Positions 63,567 to 64,000 of a DNA stretch of 64,000 nt are shown here, in pieces. Source of the DNA: Mariprofundus sp. UBA1536 (GTDB lineage: Bacteria; Pseudomonadota; Zetaproteobacteria; Mariprofundales; Mariprofundaceae); contig DCPU01000018.1 of assembly GCA_002323245.1 (NCBI GenBank), positions 1 through 64,000 of the forward strand, in the 5' to 3' direction. A program made the translations under genes and the position numbers. Below the pieces are notes generated by a model. It saw nothing but the letters and a program-made list of their open reading frames with translations. It was not told the origin of the DNA and did not search any database. The first letter of the stretch is position 1. The number at the start of each line of letters is the position of its first letter.

Positions 63567-64000
63567 ATGAAACCCATGGTGTCGACTGAAGTGTTCATCA
63601 CCTCAGCACAAGGCCATAAGCAAGCTTTGCTAACGAATATTGTATTTCAGCAAGGCGTTGCCAGTGGCAATGTCATTCGTATCCATCCGACCATGGTGAA
63701 ACAAACCATGGCTGGTATTGGTACATCATTCACAGAAGCCTCTGCTTTTGTTTTGGCGCATTTGGAGCCCAAAAAACGCCAGACCTTGATGGAAAAGATT
63801 TGGGGGGAGAAGGGCGCTAACTTTTCAGTAGCACGCACGCCGATTGGCTCAACCGATTTTTGTGTGGATGGTAAATATACATATGCGGAAGTCGCCGATG
63901 ATGCGGAGCTTCAACATTTTTCTATCGCTCATGACAGTAATGGTTTTTCGGCATCGGAGTATCCAAGCATCAAAGATGAAGCTTATGACCTCTTGCCGAT
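63567..64000 (+). CDS. GH30 beta-glucosidase-type enzyme (cut by window edge)
   Basis: The first 144 codons from ATG 63567 are visible; the frame is open at the edge. GH30 signature: IGTSFTEASAFVL, KKRQTLMEKIWGEKGANFSVARTPIGSTDF, matching the start of the family barrel (GFGGAFTEAA-like, then YSxxRTxxxSxDF). No signal peptide is visible, so a cytoplasmic enzyme cleaving imported beta-1,3 or beta-1,6-linked oligosaccharides is likely. It is the fifth gene of the operon starting with GH16. The catalytic glutamates lie beyond the edge. Confidence 0.9.
   Translation, partial: MKPMVSTEVFITSAQGHKQALLTNIVFQQGVASGNVIRIHPTMVKQTMAGIGTSFTEASAFVLAHLEPKKRQTLMEKIWGEKGANFSVARTPIGSTDFCVDGKYTYAEVADDAELQHFSIAHDSNGFSASEYPSIKDEAYDLLP

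Overview
The window looks like chromosomal DNA of a heterotrophic, probably aquatic gammaproteobacterium of moderate GC content. Hsp15 (hslR), RlmJ, full-length HrpA, Tex, RluB and ClpB behind a sigma-32 promoter point to Gammaproteobacteria, but no rRNA or marker gene fixes the lineage. There is no rRNA operon, CRISPR array, prophage or complete insertion sequence. Two tRNAs are present: Leu(CAA) and initiator Met.

Layout. (1) 1-2.6 kb, minus strand: a cut gene at the left edge, hslR, an Ogt-like alkyltransferase, a DUF3047 protein and an EamA transporter. (2) 2.9-13.8 kb: a duplicated module. Each copy has a membrane hybrid histidine kinase (+), a convergent LuxR-type response regulator (-) and then a large exported beta-propeller protein (+). 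Copy 1 ends in a tripartite C-terminal sorting signal; copy 2 is a lipoprotein. A similar 16-bp near-palindrome lies about 55 bp upstream of both regulators. (3) 14-25.5 kb: hrpA, a translationally coupled operon (di-heme peroxidase, DAHL/PAS hybrid kinase with two REC domains and Hpt, HD-GYP response regulator), marC, an OmpA-like lipoprotein and tRNA-Leu.

(4) 25.6-33.4 kb: a PhoX/SMP-30-like propeller protein, a 2OG-Fe(II) oxygenase, tex, rlmJ, a membrane protein, a DUF155/RMD1 protein and a DUF2817 metallopeptidase. (5) 33.5-39.6 kb: two peptide-ligase-type systems head to head. One is an RLAN/RimK-like ATP-grasp with a GNAT-C39 peptidase fusion (-); the other is a circularly permuted ATP-grasp, an alpha-E protein and a transglutaminase (+). 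After them comes an 18-bp perfect inverted repeat overlapping the Shine-Dalgarno site of a GSU2403-type nucleotidyltransferase. (6) 40.6-48 kb: housekeeping genes (SDR, clpB, a STAS-like protein, rluB, trpS, arsS, tRNA-fMet).

(7) 48-64 kb: a beta-glucan (laminarin-type) utilisation locus. It has a GH17 enzyme, a COG4315-DUF1111 di-heme lipoprotein, a duplicated carbohydrate-binding lipoprotein, a GntR/LacI-type regulator, a GH16 laminarinase, a GPH sugar transporter, a glycosidase apparently fused to an outer-membrane beta-barrel, a small lipoprotein and a GH30 enzyme cut by the right edge. Four copies of GCTATATAGCARWWG sit in the control regions of this locus and none was seen elsewhere, so it is the likely operator of the GntR/LacI regulator. 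Inferred logic: surface GH16 and binding proteins cut and hold glucan, the barrel fusion and GH17 act on oligomers at the outer membrane or periplasm, the GPH carrier imports, and GH30 finishes in the cytoplasm.
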